Both the position numbers and the translations under genes were made by a program. From Cylindrobasidium torrendii FP15055 ss-10 (Eukaryota > Basidiomycota > Agaricomycetes > Agaricales > Physalacriaceae), in NCBI GenBank assembly GCA_000934385.1, contig KN880625.1, forward strand, positions 1-45,655: a stretch of DNA of 45,655 bases, in the 5' to 3' direction. The first letter of the stretch is position 1; every line of letters starts with the position of its first letter. Shown here one piece after another: positions 10,441 through 21,835 of this stretch. The notes beneath the pieces were generated by a model. It had not been told where the DNA came from. It worked only from the letters and a program-made list of their open reading frames with translations, and did not search any database.

Positions 10441-12966
10441 ATGAAGCAATATCACCAATTCACTGCTGCCAACAATCTGGTCATGCCGCCGCGAGAATTA
10501 CCTGCAGTGACCCGCAACAGAAACGAGCCAATCCAAGACTATCTTTCTCGCATGCATCGTACATGACATTTCTACTATCCCAGTGTACTGCTGACGTTCC
10601 CTCCCCAGAATCGTTACTGGAGGGCCGGAAGACGGCAGACATACGTTGGACAGAGCTTCGACATCTCGCCACCTCTCAATATGTAATTGCTTATACACCC
10701 TCGTCGCATTTGAGTACAACAAACTGACCGTTGAATAGGATCTACTGAGAGAAACTTACGACCGCTGGCACACAGATCTGACTTTCTACAACGAGGTTCT
10801 CCGCGACCGCGCTACCACGACAGTTGGGGCCTCCCACCTTCGGTCCCTCGAGAGGCAACCGGATGGAAAGCTAGGCGTCGAAATACAACTGCGCAGCGAC
10901 GCCTATCGGTCAACCATGTATCTTATGCATGTAAGTCCTACTAGAGACTCAGAGCGCGCGCAAAATTGATACATAGTTGTAGCTCGGGCATGCTTTCTGG
11001 CGGACGGCGGCTACCTTGTTCGATGAACTCATTGCTCAGAATCTTGTTTCCTCTTCTGCCATTGAGCGCGCATACACGAACGACCCGCGGTTGAAGTGGC
11101 GACTGGTGTCCATGATTGTAATGGCGAGGTTGTTTCAGCAGAAATACGCCGACAAGATATCGACTATCATCTCGTACCAGCCGGCTTTTCGACCGTTCAT
11201 CAAGCGCTTCCGAGTAAATTGTTTAGCTAGTGCTCAGCGGCTCACTACTGATAGATTATAGACAGAGGACGGACTGCTTCATCTCGAGATGAACTTGGAT
11301 TACATCGCTACCCATCGGTTCAAGGGGGATACTGTCGACGAGCTCATGGTCGCTATGTGCACACGGCCTGCCGGGGGGTTCTACACGATTCTGGATGATC
11401 TCAACAAAATACTCGTATGCTATCTGCCTTGTCAAATGTTATATCAACTCACAAGTATTTAGAGGAAGAACGATTCGGAGAAGAACAAGTTCGACCAGAA
11501 TTGCTGGGACGAGCTCGGTAGCGTCTTTTTCTTTGCCATACCCTCGTCCTGGCACTAACATCATGTAAGGTAACCTTTCCAATACATACGAACTCACAAC
11601 AGAGTTCGTTCAGTCCGACTTTGGCCAGAGGCTAATGGCTCGCTCGAATCACACCCTAACTGTAGCAGAAGAGAAGATTCTCAAGGAAGAGATTTGCTTC
11701 ATGAACCCCAACAAAATCCAGCGCGAAAATGCATCCCCTACAGGGCTTGTCGCACAAGACTTTGGTCATGGACGCCAGCTCGTATACGACATGATCAATA
11801 CTTGGTTCTTAGAGGTTTACGATGATGTCTTGACGCCGTACGAGTTCTTACAAGCATCCGCGCTGCACGATCTCTACGGCAACACTCGAGAGCCTTTTGC
11901 GGGGAAGAGCGAGCGCGAGAAACACGCCATGATGATCCAGCCATTCGACGAGATGTGGAACCTAGCAGACAAGGAGTTATGGAAGAAGGCGAAGAAGCTT
12001 GATCCACCTGGCAGACCGGGACTTGTGGCGAAGACGTTTGGGTTGGTTGACCCATATAGTTCTGACCGGCGCTCGTATATGGAGATATTCCAGGCCGAGC
12101 TCAAGGCCGAGCAGGAGCGCCTGAAAAATCCTGTTGTAGCGCCTCAAACGCAGGCTGTCAAGGCCGAGTATCAGACGCCGTTCCCTGTAGCGAATCCAGC
12201 GGACAAAGCTGGGCAGTCGGGGCATTCGGTGGTCGCGGGGAAGGACGTCAAGCAGAAGGTCAAGACGCGGGCGGAAGAGGGTAGCCATGTCCCAGTAGAA
12301 TCAAGCGCCCCGGTGAACGAGGAGGACTACGAGGGGACCGACGAGTACATGCCGATGAAGTATAGACTTCCGAGAAAGGTGTGGAAGGTAGGCGAATTTG
12401 ACCGCGCAGCCAGGGTGTCCATTGTGTCGATTAACGGTTTCCCTTATGCACATAGATCTTTGACCGACTGCTGGAGGACGAGAATCCGTCGCTGTCGACT
12501 TCACAGAAGAAGGGCCAAATTCGATGGGCTGAGTTTGAGCACGTATGTGTCTGCATTTAACAGGGAGCGCGCGATAAGTACTGAATGGAGAATATAGGCT
12601 ATGAAGCGTGTGGGTTTCGAGGTGATCCAAACCATGGGATCCTCCGTCCGCTTTGTACCACCTGCGTCGAGTGAACGTGCAATATCCTTCCATCGCGTAC
12701 GTGTTACCCTCTCTTTCCCCCTACATTCTTCTCACCTTTAGGCAGCCTCATCCTGACTCTATAATGACACCACCCATGATAAAGATGTAAGCAAATAATT
12801 CTACGTAGACGAGAGTGTTTGCTAACTCTGCTGCAGTGTTGGCGCTCGGCTTCGGCGTCGGTACGGTTGGACGCCCAGCTCGTTCGAGAGAAAGGAAGCC
12901 GAAGGTGAAGAAAACAACGACGCCCCTGCGACGTCAACCACAAAGGATAATTTTGATCTGGATTGA
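10441..12966 (+). CDS. Conserved fungal protein with HicA-like C-terminal module
   Basis: Eleven exons: 10441-10558, 10609-10682, 10739-10930, 10983-11213, 11262-11414, 11463-11517, 11570-12387, 12456-12542, 12598-12696, 12746-12786 and 12837-12966, giving 665 residues. The start could instead be the ATG at 10483 (MPPRELPAV). The N-terminal two thirds is helical and without a domain I recognise (RYDLLRETYDRWHTDL-like and FYNEVLRDRATTTVG segments). A charged linker follows. The C-terminus (about 570-650) reads WAEFEHAMKRVGF, then TMGSSVRF, then SFHRPHPD and RLRRRYGW. This layout (amphipathic helix, GF, GS-x-x-F strand, H-x-PHP, final helix) recalls HicA/dsRBD-like folds and is conserved in fungal proteins of unknown role. 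The histidine that follows GS in HicA toxins is Ser here, so RNase activity is not expected. RNA binding is an inference. The 3' end faces the zinc-cluster gene 79 bp away. Confidence 0.75.
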
Positions 12967-13045
12967 ACCCAAGCCCGACTACCCAAACAATGTCCCCTTA
13001 AAGATGTACAGTATTCGATATTGCTTTCTATGTATGTAAAAAAAT

Positions 13046-15217
13046 CTATACTTCTCTTTCTAGCTTCAATAAAAACAAGGCCGTGTTCTGCTTGTCGAAC
13101 TCTGACAAGGTGCTCCATATCCCATCTGCACCACTTCGCTGGAATTGCCTCAGGCCGGCATGCACTGGGATTGCATGCATGAGTAAAATAGAGGAGAACA
13201 TTGATAAAGGACGGAGCCTACATTGGAACACGGGCATGTTCTTATCGAGTGATGCGCCCGTACCGACAGCGAGCTCGACCATGCCTGAAAGGTCGTTCTC
13301 GGAGAGCAAGCGATCCGCCCTTGCCTGTTCCCGCAAAAGAACATGTATAACCACCATCCAGACGACCTGCGCCCAATGCTTAATATCATTCCGCGCGCGG
13401 ACTGAGCTGGGGAAGACCACGCACCCCGTTTGTATTATCAAGTTGCACAAAATCCTCGGGGGTTAACGACTGTGTGATGGACATGACACGCAGGACGAGC
13501 TTCATAAGGCGTTGGCGTGCCTCAATGGTATGGGCGGTGAGCGCGTACAGGTTAACGAGTGTGCCGAAAGCGAGCATCATCGAGTTCATGAGGTCCCGTG
13601 TGGCTCCTGCAAGCGCAGACACAGACAAAGCCTGCATGCGCATCTTGGTATACGCGATTCGTTCATTTGAAGATCGTATCAAGTTGGCGTAGCGGTCATA
13701 CCACAGCCGAATTTCTTCGGCGCCTGGGGATGGTTAACGCGATGATGGTATACTGGGAGTGATGCCTACATGCTGTACGGATATTGGGTAGCGTCCGACT
13801 GATGTTGAAGGATTCGTAGAATTCGCCTATTCCTAGGGCCCGGGCGAAGAGGATGTAGGTGTCGATAGACAGGGAGTCGCGGTACGGCTGACTTTGTTAG
13901 AGCTAGCTTGGCGAAAAAAGGGAAGGGAAGACTCACTACTATTGCTTTAAGCTCTTCGTAACACCTGTCTGGAAATAGTAGCGGTTGATGGAAAGTAAAT
14001 GCCTGAATTTGATCGAGGAGCAGCAGCTGGCATAGGACGGCGAGCTCTTCCTCTTCTCGGTTGCAAGCGTGCTTGGCCAGGCAGTTGTTATCTGGGATGG
14101 GCCCCATAGGAGGAACTAAGTGTCTGTCGTGCTTTATTGCAACATGTGCAGCCTTCATAACCTCTTCGCGAGCTTTGCCCCATTCGAGTTTGTAGAAGTA
14201 GAACTTGGCCATCAATTGGTGTATCTGGACGAGAGTTAGTCGCCCGCATTCTACATCCAACAAGGTCGGTACCTGCAGAGCGGTCACTGGATCACTGTCC
14301 GCTATGGATGGGTCCATTGTATCCTCGGCTCGACGCACTTGTAGGTACTCAAGCGGATGGGGCTCGAGTCGGTCGTGATGTGCGAGATACATTATTGAGC
14401 CAGCAAGTTGCGCAGCCTGGAGGAGACCTGGATGGACAACAGTGACATCACCCATCTGCAAAGCCTTTGTGCGCTGGACCGTAAGACATAGACCGAAATG
14501 TGACCAGTGGCGGATAAGATGCGCTCGTCTACACATTGTCAGTTAGCACGATCCCTTGAGAAAGAATAGAACAGCGCACGCTGCAGTGAGGTCAAGACTG
14601 AAGCCATCCATCATCAAAGTCGGTTGTGGTCGGCGTTTTCGTCGAACTACCGCCCCCGACTTCTGGTATTCCTGAAGGCGCGTTTCGAGCTCCTTCAAAC
14701 GCTCTTCGAGTTCGGTCATGTCACCAGTCTCATTACCCTTATACACACATGTCCTTCCTCCCGCGGAGCATGAACCACACTCTGGACGTTTCCCGTCGCA
14801 TTTCTGATAGCCGCTTTAGTGGGCGCGTTCGCCGATAACGACACGCAATACTGTACCTTGCGCCGTTTTCTGTCTGGTGCTCAGAGGCGCTTCGGTGGTC
14901 CGAGGATGGATTGACGCACCTGCAAATCATGCAGGCAAACCTGCCTACGACATGGGCGGCGGTTACACTGACTTTTGCGCCGGTGACTGCTTGCCATTCA
15001 CCAACGCAGCGGTCGCAGTTTATTTTCCCATCCTGTAGTAAGCCATGTAAGATATGTGGGCGCAAGACCAAAGCAGTGCGTACAAGATTGTGGACTCTAC
15101 AATTCGGTCAGTCATCGAGAAGAGACTCAACAGTACGCGTCGACCGCACCTGCACGGGGAGAATCCAGGTGTGTCTTTGTTGGGGAAAGTCGCACTCGGA
15201 GTGTTTTTCTTGGGCAT
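13046..15217 (-). CDS. Zn(II)2Cys6 transcription factor
   Basis: Fungal zinc-cluster activator or repressor acting in the nucleus. Exons on the minus strand are 15217-15150, 15096-14920, 14869-14857, 14803-14580, 14528-14273, 14224-13937, 13887-13770, 13723-13425, 13378-13222 and 13164-13046, giving 572 residues. The cluster C-x2-C-x6-C-x6-C-x2-C-x6-C is complete: CMICRKRRKKC (78-88), then C95, C98 and C105. It is followed by a coiled-coil dimerisation helix (MTELEERLKELETRLQEYQ). The rest matches the fungal-specific middle homology region in style (LIRHWSHFGLCL, KFYFYKLEWGKAREEV, YRDSLSIDTYILFARALGIG). A 13-nt microexon encodes part of the basic loop. The 48-nt intron 14225-14272 and a possible 51-nt intron 15033-15083 contain no stop in frame, so their retention would go unnoticed. 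The N-terminus before residue 75 is the least certain part. Target genes are unknown. Confidence 0.85.
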
Positions 15218-16200
15218 CTGGATGGTTAGATGACGATGGGAGAAGCAAAACAAGCTTGCGCAGCGCTCATGCGAGGTGATACAGGGCTTGTTACACTTCG
15301 TACCGTCGGATCAGGATTTGCAAGGATTGGCGGCGGAAGCAAACTCTAATATTAGTAGATAAGATTACAAATGCTAGCGGACTTAGCACCGCCACCACCG
15401 AAGGACAAAGTTCTCCAGAGTTCTCCAACTCCAGGACGCTCAGCGACACAGTTAACGTACGTCCTACTCGTCTTTCACGCTGTCCTCCGGTTCGTAGTTC
15501 CGAGTGGCGTCGAGCAAGCCTGCGAGAGACATGAGTGAGCCTGGTATACAACAACTGCGATGATTCTCTCACGTCGTGGAATCCATACTGGTTGGTCGAC
15601 GTCGACGTACTATATTGTGACTTTGGCCTTGCAAAAGAAATCAGTGCAATCAAGTCCCCTCAGGAATGGCTGGCAGTACTAGCCTTTTACAAGTATACGT
15701 GCACTTTAAGTCTCAACAAAGGACTCCTGGACAGAAGGTGTGCGTATGCCTGGATAGCACCTTGCTTGAATCTCAAGCTCACTTTGATCCTCCACTACAT
15801 ACCATACCCTTCCTATAACCCGACCAGCCACCAAGGCTTCTCCATTCAAACCGCCCCGTGGTGGACACGCACCAAACACAAGGCAAACTCGAAGTCTGAT
15901 TATCCAAGTACTCGAGCGGGCTAACAACCAAAGTACAAGACGTACAGTACACCGATTTTTAAACACAGGAAGGGGCGGAGAATTGATAATAATACGTAGT
16001 TTACTACAACAAAGCGAAAGCTGGTACGGTAAAATACGTGCAGAGGTAATGCTAATACAGTCCCGATGGAAGAGAGGGTAAATCGAATGGGAAGTGGGCG
16101 TAGAGATTTCGTTAGGTAGTCATAAGAAATGGGGGCAGAGCGGGAAAATCGAATAATACGTGCGGGAAATATGCTGCAATGTAAGAGATGAGGGAGACCC
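15218..16200. other. Intergenic, no gene seen
   Basis: Two opposing frames (15291-15653 minus, 15535-15924 plus) overlap extensively. Both depend on non-ATG starts and have low-complexity composition. I find no motif set or splice chain. The 15218-side end should contain the zinc-cluster gene promoter. Confidence 0.45.
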
Positions 16201-17256
16201 TTATTGACGAGTCAGTTGCAAGAGTAACTCTGTTCGTCTGTACCAGTTTGTCTCCCAAGGGAGTCGTGCAGGGCCAGGCTCGACGACGGGGCGCATGAAG
16301 GTCTTGGTGAGACGTTTGACGGGTGAGGTAGACTCAGAGTCGCTGTCACTCGCGACCAGTGTTTCGTCGCTCACGTCGCCGTCCTCAGAATCTGACTCGC
16401 TGCCCTCCTCGGAGGCAGCTGACGTCGGGGAGGGTGGCTCGGACATCCTCATCTTCCTTTGGCCCTCTTCGGCGGTGTGCATGTCGAACATCCAAAGAGC
16501 CTTGCTGATTGTCCATGGCGGCATGCCGACGAAGTACCGATCCATGTGTACGCAGAACGGATCATGCAAACTAGCAAGATCACCGCGTCGGGGATGCACG
16601 GACAATGGTGGAGGCGGATTTGCAGGGTAAGCAGCTGTAGAGGGAGCGTCTGGGGATATGCCGGTGTATGCCGCCTCGAGGTATACCTCTTCTCGGCGAA
16701 GCCAAAATGACTTCGTAGTTTGGAGGGAGTTGCGCGAACGACCGCGATGCGGATATTCGTGGCGAGGCGGGTTACCGAAAAAGAAGGAGCGACTTGTTGG
16801 GTTCTCGTTCAGTGGGGATGGCAAGCAGTTGTAGCGGTGGATGATTGGTGAAGGTTTGGGGTGATGTACTATGGCCTGCAAGGGGAGGAAAGACAAATCG
16901 TCGTCGTCGTCCGAGTCCGTCTCTTCGTCGGACAGCGACAAACTATCTTGGAAGTAGACGTCTTCGGAGGCTTCCTCTTCTTGGATAATAGGCTCCGCGG
17001 AGGGCTTCGATATTTTGAGGGGGGATAATTTGCGGAATAGGGAGCTCGTCCAACCTCGGCGCACGTCTGGCGTGCGCATAAGCGACGGTGGTGGTGATGT
17101 AGGCCGCATATCGACGTCGGCGTCGGGGGTAAAGTCGAGCAGCTCATCGCTTGGATTCCCGAAGAAGCCAAGCCTGCTGCCGGGGCGCTCATACTCTTCC
17201 ACAATGTCCACCTCAATTTCCACGTCGACGTCTGTGTTCCGGTCCAAGCTGGCCAT
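16201..17256 (-). CDS. Acidic, largely disordered hypothetical protein
   Basis: Single-exon frame of 351 residues with a clean ATG (17256) and a stop at 16201. I do not recognise a family. The N-terminus is acidic (DVDVEIEVDIVEEYERP). A short hydrophobic/aromatic GFFGNP repeat appears twice (about residues 29-34 and in SFFFGNPPRHEYP). Serine/aspartate-rich acidic stretches occur around 115-125 and 280-310. More ordered stretches are SFWLRREEVYLEAAYTG and DPFCVHMDRYFVGMPPWTI, followed by a tryptophan-rich C-terminus (PWETNWYRRTELLLQL). The repeated acidic tracts with interspersed SP/TP sites suggest a phosphorylated nuclear or scaffold protein, but this is inference. It lies between the zinc-cluster gene and the AMSH gene on the same strand as both. 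Confidence 0.75.
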   Translation of the reverse strand: MASLDRNTDVDVEIEVDIVEEYERPGSRLGFFGNPSDELLDFTPDADVDMRPTSPPPSLMRTPDVRRGWTSSLFRKLSPLKISKPSAEPIIQEEEASEDVYFQDSLSLSDEETDSDDDDDLSFLPLQAIVHHPKPSPIIHRYNCLPSPLNENPTSRSFFFGNPPRHEYPHRGRSRNSLQTTKSFWLRREEVYLEAAYTGISPDAPSTAAYPANPPPPLSVHPRRGDLASLHDPFCVHMDRYFVGMPPWTISKALWMFDMHTAEEGQRKMRMSEPPSPTSAASEEGSESDSEDGDVSDETLVASDSDSESTSPVKRLTKTFMRPVVEPGPARLPWETNWYRRTELLLQLTRQ

Positions 17257-18218
17257 ATTAACGAGTTACAGTAGGGGAAAGTCTGTTGCCCGATCAGAAC
17301 AACACGCCGGAGGATGCCAACTGCGACGCACTTGAATTAGGTCGTCCGAAAAGTGGAAATTATGCCTCGAGCACGCGTTTCAAGCTAGGCGAGACGCGAG
17401 GAAGTTCGATATAAGCGGCGTTTTCAAGCGGAAAAACTGGCACAAGATGGGTTAGACATAGACCCTATTGCCAATAGCGCTTGACGACGTACCACAGAAT
17501 GCAGGGCTCGACTTGAAGTAGGCGACACTGGGCCAGCCGTCGGTGCCGTGCGGTCGGTGGTCGTGGTCGGGGCGAAAGACGGGAATAGCGGCCGAGCACA
17601 ATTTGGTTTTGGCGAGAACTTGCGACCCACGTGATCGGATTTGATGCGTGACACGCGTGCGGACCTTTTGGGCGCCACGATCGTCTGACTAAGTTGGTGA
17701 ACCTCTTTGTTCTTATTCCACAGCCATCATAAATCCCGAGGTTGGAAGAGCGCATGAGCATACCTTGATGGAATAGCTCGCGCAGAGAAACGCTAGAGGA
17801 CAGTGGGTTTAACGACAATAAAAGGATTGGGCAGCCGGCATGGCCTTGGACATTGCCTCCCATAAATGTCGGGTACTACCAACTCGGGCACAGAGCTTCC
17901 ATTGGTTTGATGTTGCAGCCCTACACAATGGCGAGATGCCCAAAATGAGAAGTCTCTTCGAGCCATGGCCCCCAAATTTTGGGAACGAGTTATCGTCCCA
18001 CCGCTGCAGCACAAGCTCAGCATCTCATGCACACAGAGTAGCATATATTTACAGTGCATTGAATTTGTACAAATGAAAAGAAGAAAATGAATGCTAGTTT
18101 AAGTCCTACATACAGCAACGTATACATCATCGCCCCCAAAGAAGAGTCCGTTTTCTCGCTCGTTGAGTCTGCGCCCAACTCCGCGTCTCCCCACATCTAG
18201 ACTCTCTATAGTCCAATA
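17257..18218. other. Intergenic between two minus-strand genes
   Basis: Upstream sequence of the acidic protein and 3' flank of the AMSH gene. Overlapping short frames on both strands (for example 17465-17863 minus) are cysteine- and serine-rich with no family features. I see no RNA gene or repeat. Confidence 0.5.
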
Positions 18219-21200
18219 CTACCGCAAGTCAACAATCTCTAGCGACATCTCATCTTTCAGCGTAACATGGCCACGGTCCGCGTCCGTATATATAGGGCCC
18301 TCCGGATGTGGGTGGAACGCACTCCTCGCCTGACATCCCAGTATCGTCCCCAGCCCACTTGGATCCGTCAATCTGAAGATACCGTAGCTATATGCCGGGC
18401 GTCAGTATACGACCCACCAACCCTGAGAAACAAGGAAACGCACTTTGGTTTCTGCCGAGGCGCACACACAACCGCGAAGCTCTCTGGCAGCATCGTCTGG
18501 AAGCCCGCGTGCGTATGCAAATCCACAGATGACATGAAGCCTACCATGCACATTAGCCAAAGTCAAAACATAGAAGCAACGGAGGCGGGAACTCACAAGT
18601 TTGCGTAGGATGTGTATGGATCCATCCGAGCGTGATAAGCCCTCTCTCCTCCGTAAACCGCATCACACTCTCCTCCTCGTCCATGGTACATGTATCGCTC
18701 GTCGCATGCTGCTTCGGTATCAACAGCGTTGACACCATGAACACATCTTCCTTGCGCTTATGCCCATGCGACTTCTTCTGCTGCATCTTCCCCAACAACA
18801 GCCCGCACGTTTCCTTGTTCACCATCGTGTTCGCCTTGGCAATAGCCACAAATCGATGCAGACACGCTCGGGGCAGGTAGACCGTCTTCAGTGGCACTCC
18901 ACGCTCCGTCTTGCTCTGATTCGCTTCATCCATCCAGTCTGTCATCTCCGCAGGACTCGTGTACGCTGACGACGCGCTGTACGCCGAATTGCCCGACGAG
19001 GACGTATATGCAGACGTGTTAGACGATGAGCTCGAGTGCCGACTGCGGTGGAACATGCCATGGCCATGTCTGGACGGCGGCGGCACAAGCATCTGCGCAT
19101 CGTACGGGAGTGGCTCGTAAAGCTCAGCTTTGCGCGGTCTGCAGAACATTGAGTTGCGGCTGGGGTGATATCCTTGATCTTTCTGGTGCTGGTTCATCAA
19201 CGTGCCCGGTAGGTCGGGCGGTGGCGGGGACGTAGTAGTGATGGGCGGAGAATACCTGTAGTGGACATCAATAACCATCGTTCGAACACTTTAAGTAACA
19301 GAGACGGCCCGTCAGGGTGCGTGATAGATAATGACTGTTTGCCCGAAACGGATCTACGGCCGGACGGACAAAGGACACACACCTCGACTGGTCTGCGGGC
19401 CTTTGCCAGCCATCCCCAGGCTGACCTCTCCTCTCTCTACGGCCCGCCGTCTCCAAGTCCGTTGGGTCGCCCTCGTAGTACTTGGTCGGTGACTCGAGCG
19501 GCATGAGATGCGGCTGCGGCGTCGAAGCAGTAGAACTAGACTGTGACGGGGGCTGTGTAGAGGGCTGAAGGCGCTGTTGCTCCTGCATGGCGAGCTGCGC
19601 AAACTGGTTTGCCATTTCTGCCGGCCGGTTGGCGACGTCCGACGCGCGCGTGTAGGGGGCGGCCTCGCCTCGATATACGGCCGCATTTGCCATGTCCGAT
19701 GCTCGGGAGTACGACGAAGGTTCGCCTCGGTAGGCAGACGGCGGTTCAGTTCGGTAAGCCGATGATGGTTCAGTCCGATACGCAGGCTGCTCATTTCGAT
19801 ATGCAGCAGGTTTTGGTGGCACAAATGGCCGCTGTGAGTTCTCCGGTATCGGCATGGGTATAGGCACAGATTCGCTGGAATGGCTAGCAGGTAGACGCGA
19901 TTGAACGGGAGGGTAGGAAGCTGCTGCTGGCATGGGCGGCAGCTGGTACTGTGGCGGGATCTGCGAGAGATTGGGCCTAGAAGTAGATGTCGGGATAGGA
20001 AATGTGGGCACAGCAGAAGAAGTGATCGCGGAGCGCGATGCTGAAGACGATCCAGAGGCTGACGATGCATCAGTGTATTGAGGCGAAACACCACCCGTAT
20101 ACTGAGGAGATACGCCGCCTGGATACTGGGGAGAAACTGGGGATGGTTGTTGCTGGCCAGTCGTTTGAGGGTGGATTCTGCTTGGGGATGTAGAGGGATA
20201 GGCTTGCGGCGTAGTATACTGTTGTGTCGCTGGCGGCTGGGGTTGTGACTGTTGATATGGCTGGGAGTACGATTGCGATGAAGGTGGAGGCTGGGCAGGT
20301 GGCTGAGCAGGTGTAGGATAGCTCTCCTGCATCTTTGCACGTCGTTTCTTGTCCAAGATCTCCTCTTCGCGCCGCCTGAACTGCTCCTGTTGTATGCGAC
20401 GCTTGTCGTCCTCCTGCCGCCGCTCGTTATCCTCTTCCTGTTGACTGCGACGTCTCTCCTCTTCTTGAGGCTGATAGACGACAGTATGTGCGCTGCCAGC
20501 CGCTGCAGCACGTGCGTTTGCCATCACCGACTCCTTCATGCTTTTGCGGGAGGGCGTAGCGTAGGATGAGGATGCGACCGACTCCCGTGCGCTTTCAGGT
20601 ATAGCGTCACGCGGTGGATATTGAGGCTGGACCGCTTCTGATGCGCGACTTGTTCGGGGCTGGTCATATTGGGGCTCGCCATACCGCCGTCGATATTCCT
20701 CCTGGCGCGCAAGAAGGGTGTCCTTGAGAGTACTCAATCGCTCGAGGATACGTTCTCCATTCTATCGCATATTAAATCAGTTATTCATCATGATGTGCAG
20801 GACGCGCACCCGCTCCAATGCCTGGCGCTGCTCCCGCGTCAGCTTCTCGCCGTACTCTGCATGGCTCGGCACCCTTTCCAGCGCATATTTTGCTGCGATG
20901 CCGTACGACACAAACGCACTTTCGATCGCGTTCGCCCTTTCTTGGTCCTGGCCCTTGACGCGATAGCTGTCCGCCGAGCGGAGCAACGACTTCAGCGGTA
21001 GATGAGAGTCTGACTCCGGAATTTGCGTCAGCGAGTTCAGGTATCCGATCGATGCTGGTGGAGGCGGCGGAGCGACGGGCGCAGCAGCAGCGCCAGGCGG
21101 GGCGGGCGCATTCATGTACGTCGTGCTCGACGATCCGTAACCGCTGGGTCCGCTGACATTCTTCGATGTTGACGATGGCCCATATAGGTTGGCTCCATAT

Positions 21201-21262
21201 GCTGCGGCAGTGTGATTATATTGTGCAGCCGCCGTCGCCGTTGATGTCGACGTCGGGGGCAT
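18219..21262 (-). CDS. AMSH/STAMBP-type JAMM deubiquitinase
   Basis: Zinc metalloprotease that removes ubiquitin, typically K63-linked chains, from cargo at endosomal ESCRT sites. Exons on minus are 21262-20810, 20761-19383, 19255-18597, 18540-18444 and 18387-18219, about 918 residues. A USP8-dimer/MIT-like helical region lies at about 75-165 ([40 protein letters not shown]). A charged coiled coil ([20 protein letters not shown]) follows, then a long P/Q/Y-rich linker with short repeats ([20 protein letters not shown]). The C-terminal MPN+ domain has [11 protein letters not shown] (catalytic Glu about 759), [18 protein letters not shown] (H824, H826, Ser834, Asp837: complete JAMM), and LGCQ with FHPH matching the second zinc site of AMSH-LP. 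Intron 3 is 127 nt, or 94 nt if the acceptor before 19288 is used, which adds 11 residues. Divergent from the F-box-like gene at 21836. Confidence 0.9.
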
Positions 21263-21835
21263 GAGATGGAGGTCTGGGAGTAAATCCCGCACGTGAGCCA
21301 ATCCCGTAATTGGCAGATGTGGCTGTGCGCTGCGGCGTCGTGGGTGAATATGGCCGCCTCAACAAAGCCCTAGAGCAGCTCAAGAGAGAGAAAACATAGA
21401 CCGGACGGTTCGAAACAATTTCATTAGTTTATATACTTATCGGAGGACGGAGGCTAACGACTGTGAATAAAATTTGAAGTTGTTAATGGCCTCAGTCATA
21501 ACCACCATCATGAGACGCCCAACTACGACTCATCTTTCAATTTTGATAAATAACTTATGAATCTCATTCTAAGGTAGACAAAGGTGGTCACGCTTTCGCC
21601 TGAATCTGAGCTCTCAGAGTCCTACCACGGACTTTGGTTGCGGTTCAACAGCCTCTCAGACAAAATCGGTATGATGGAGAGGTTTAACTTGCAAGTAACA
21701 GTAAGGCTTATCATTGGCCTTTCATTACACAGAGAGTACACACTGACGCAGCAGAAATTCAGCCTGTAGCTGAGTAGAGCTGAGTCCGTGCTGTGACATG
21801 ACGTGACTTGATCACTTCGCTATTCACCACCACGA
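21263..21835. promoter_or_regulatory. Shared divergent promoter region
   Basis: A 573-bp interval lies between the starts of the AMSH gene (-) and the F-box-like gene (+), so both promoters must be here. I see no clear TATA element in a fixed position and no coding frame of note. Confidence 0.5.

Noticed and set aside
15535..15924. Frame containing a DFGLAKEIS string like a protein-kinase activation loop
   Set aside because: No HRD, VAIK or APE motifs occur in any frame nearby and the frame has no ATG start. The match is short and likely chance.
19354..20511. 385-codon minus-strand frame inside the AMSH gene
   Set aside because: Alternate reading of the low-complexity P/Q-rich exon. It has no motif, and the JAMM protein uses the other frame.
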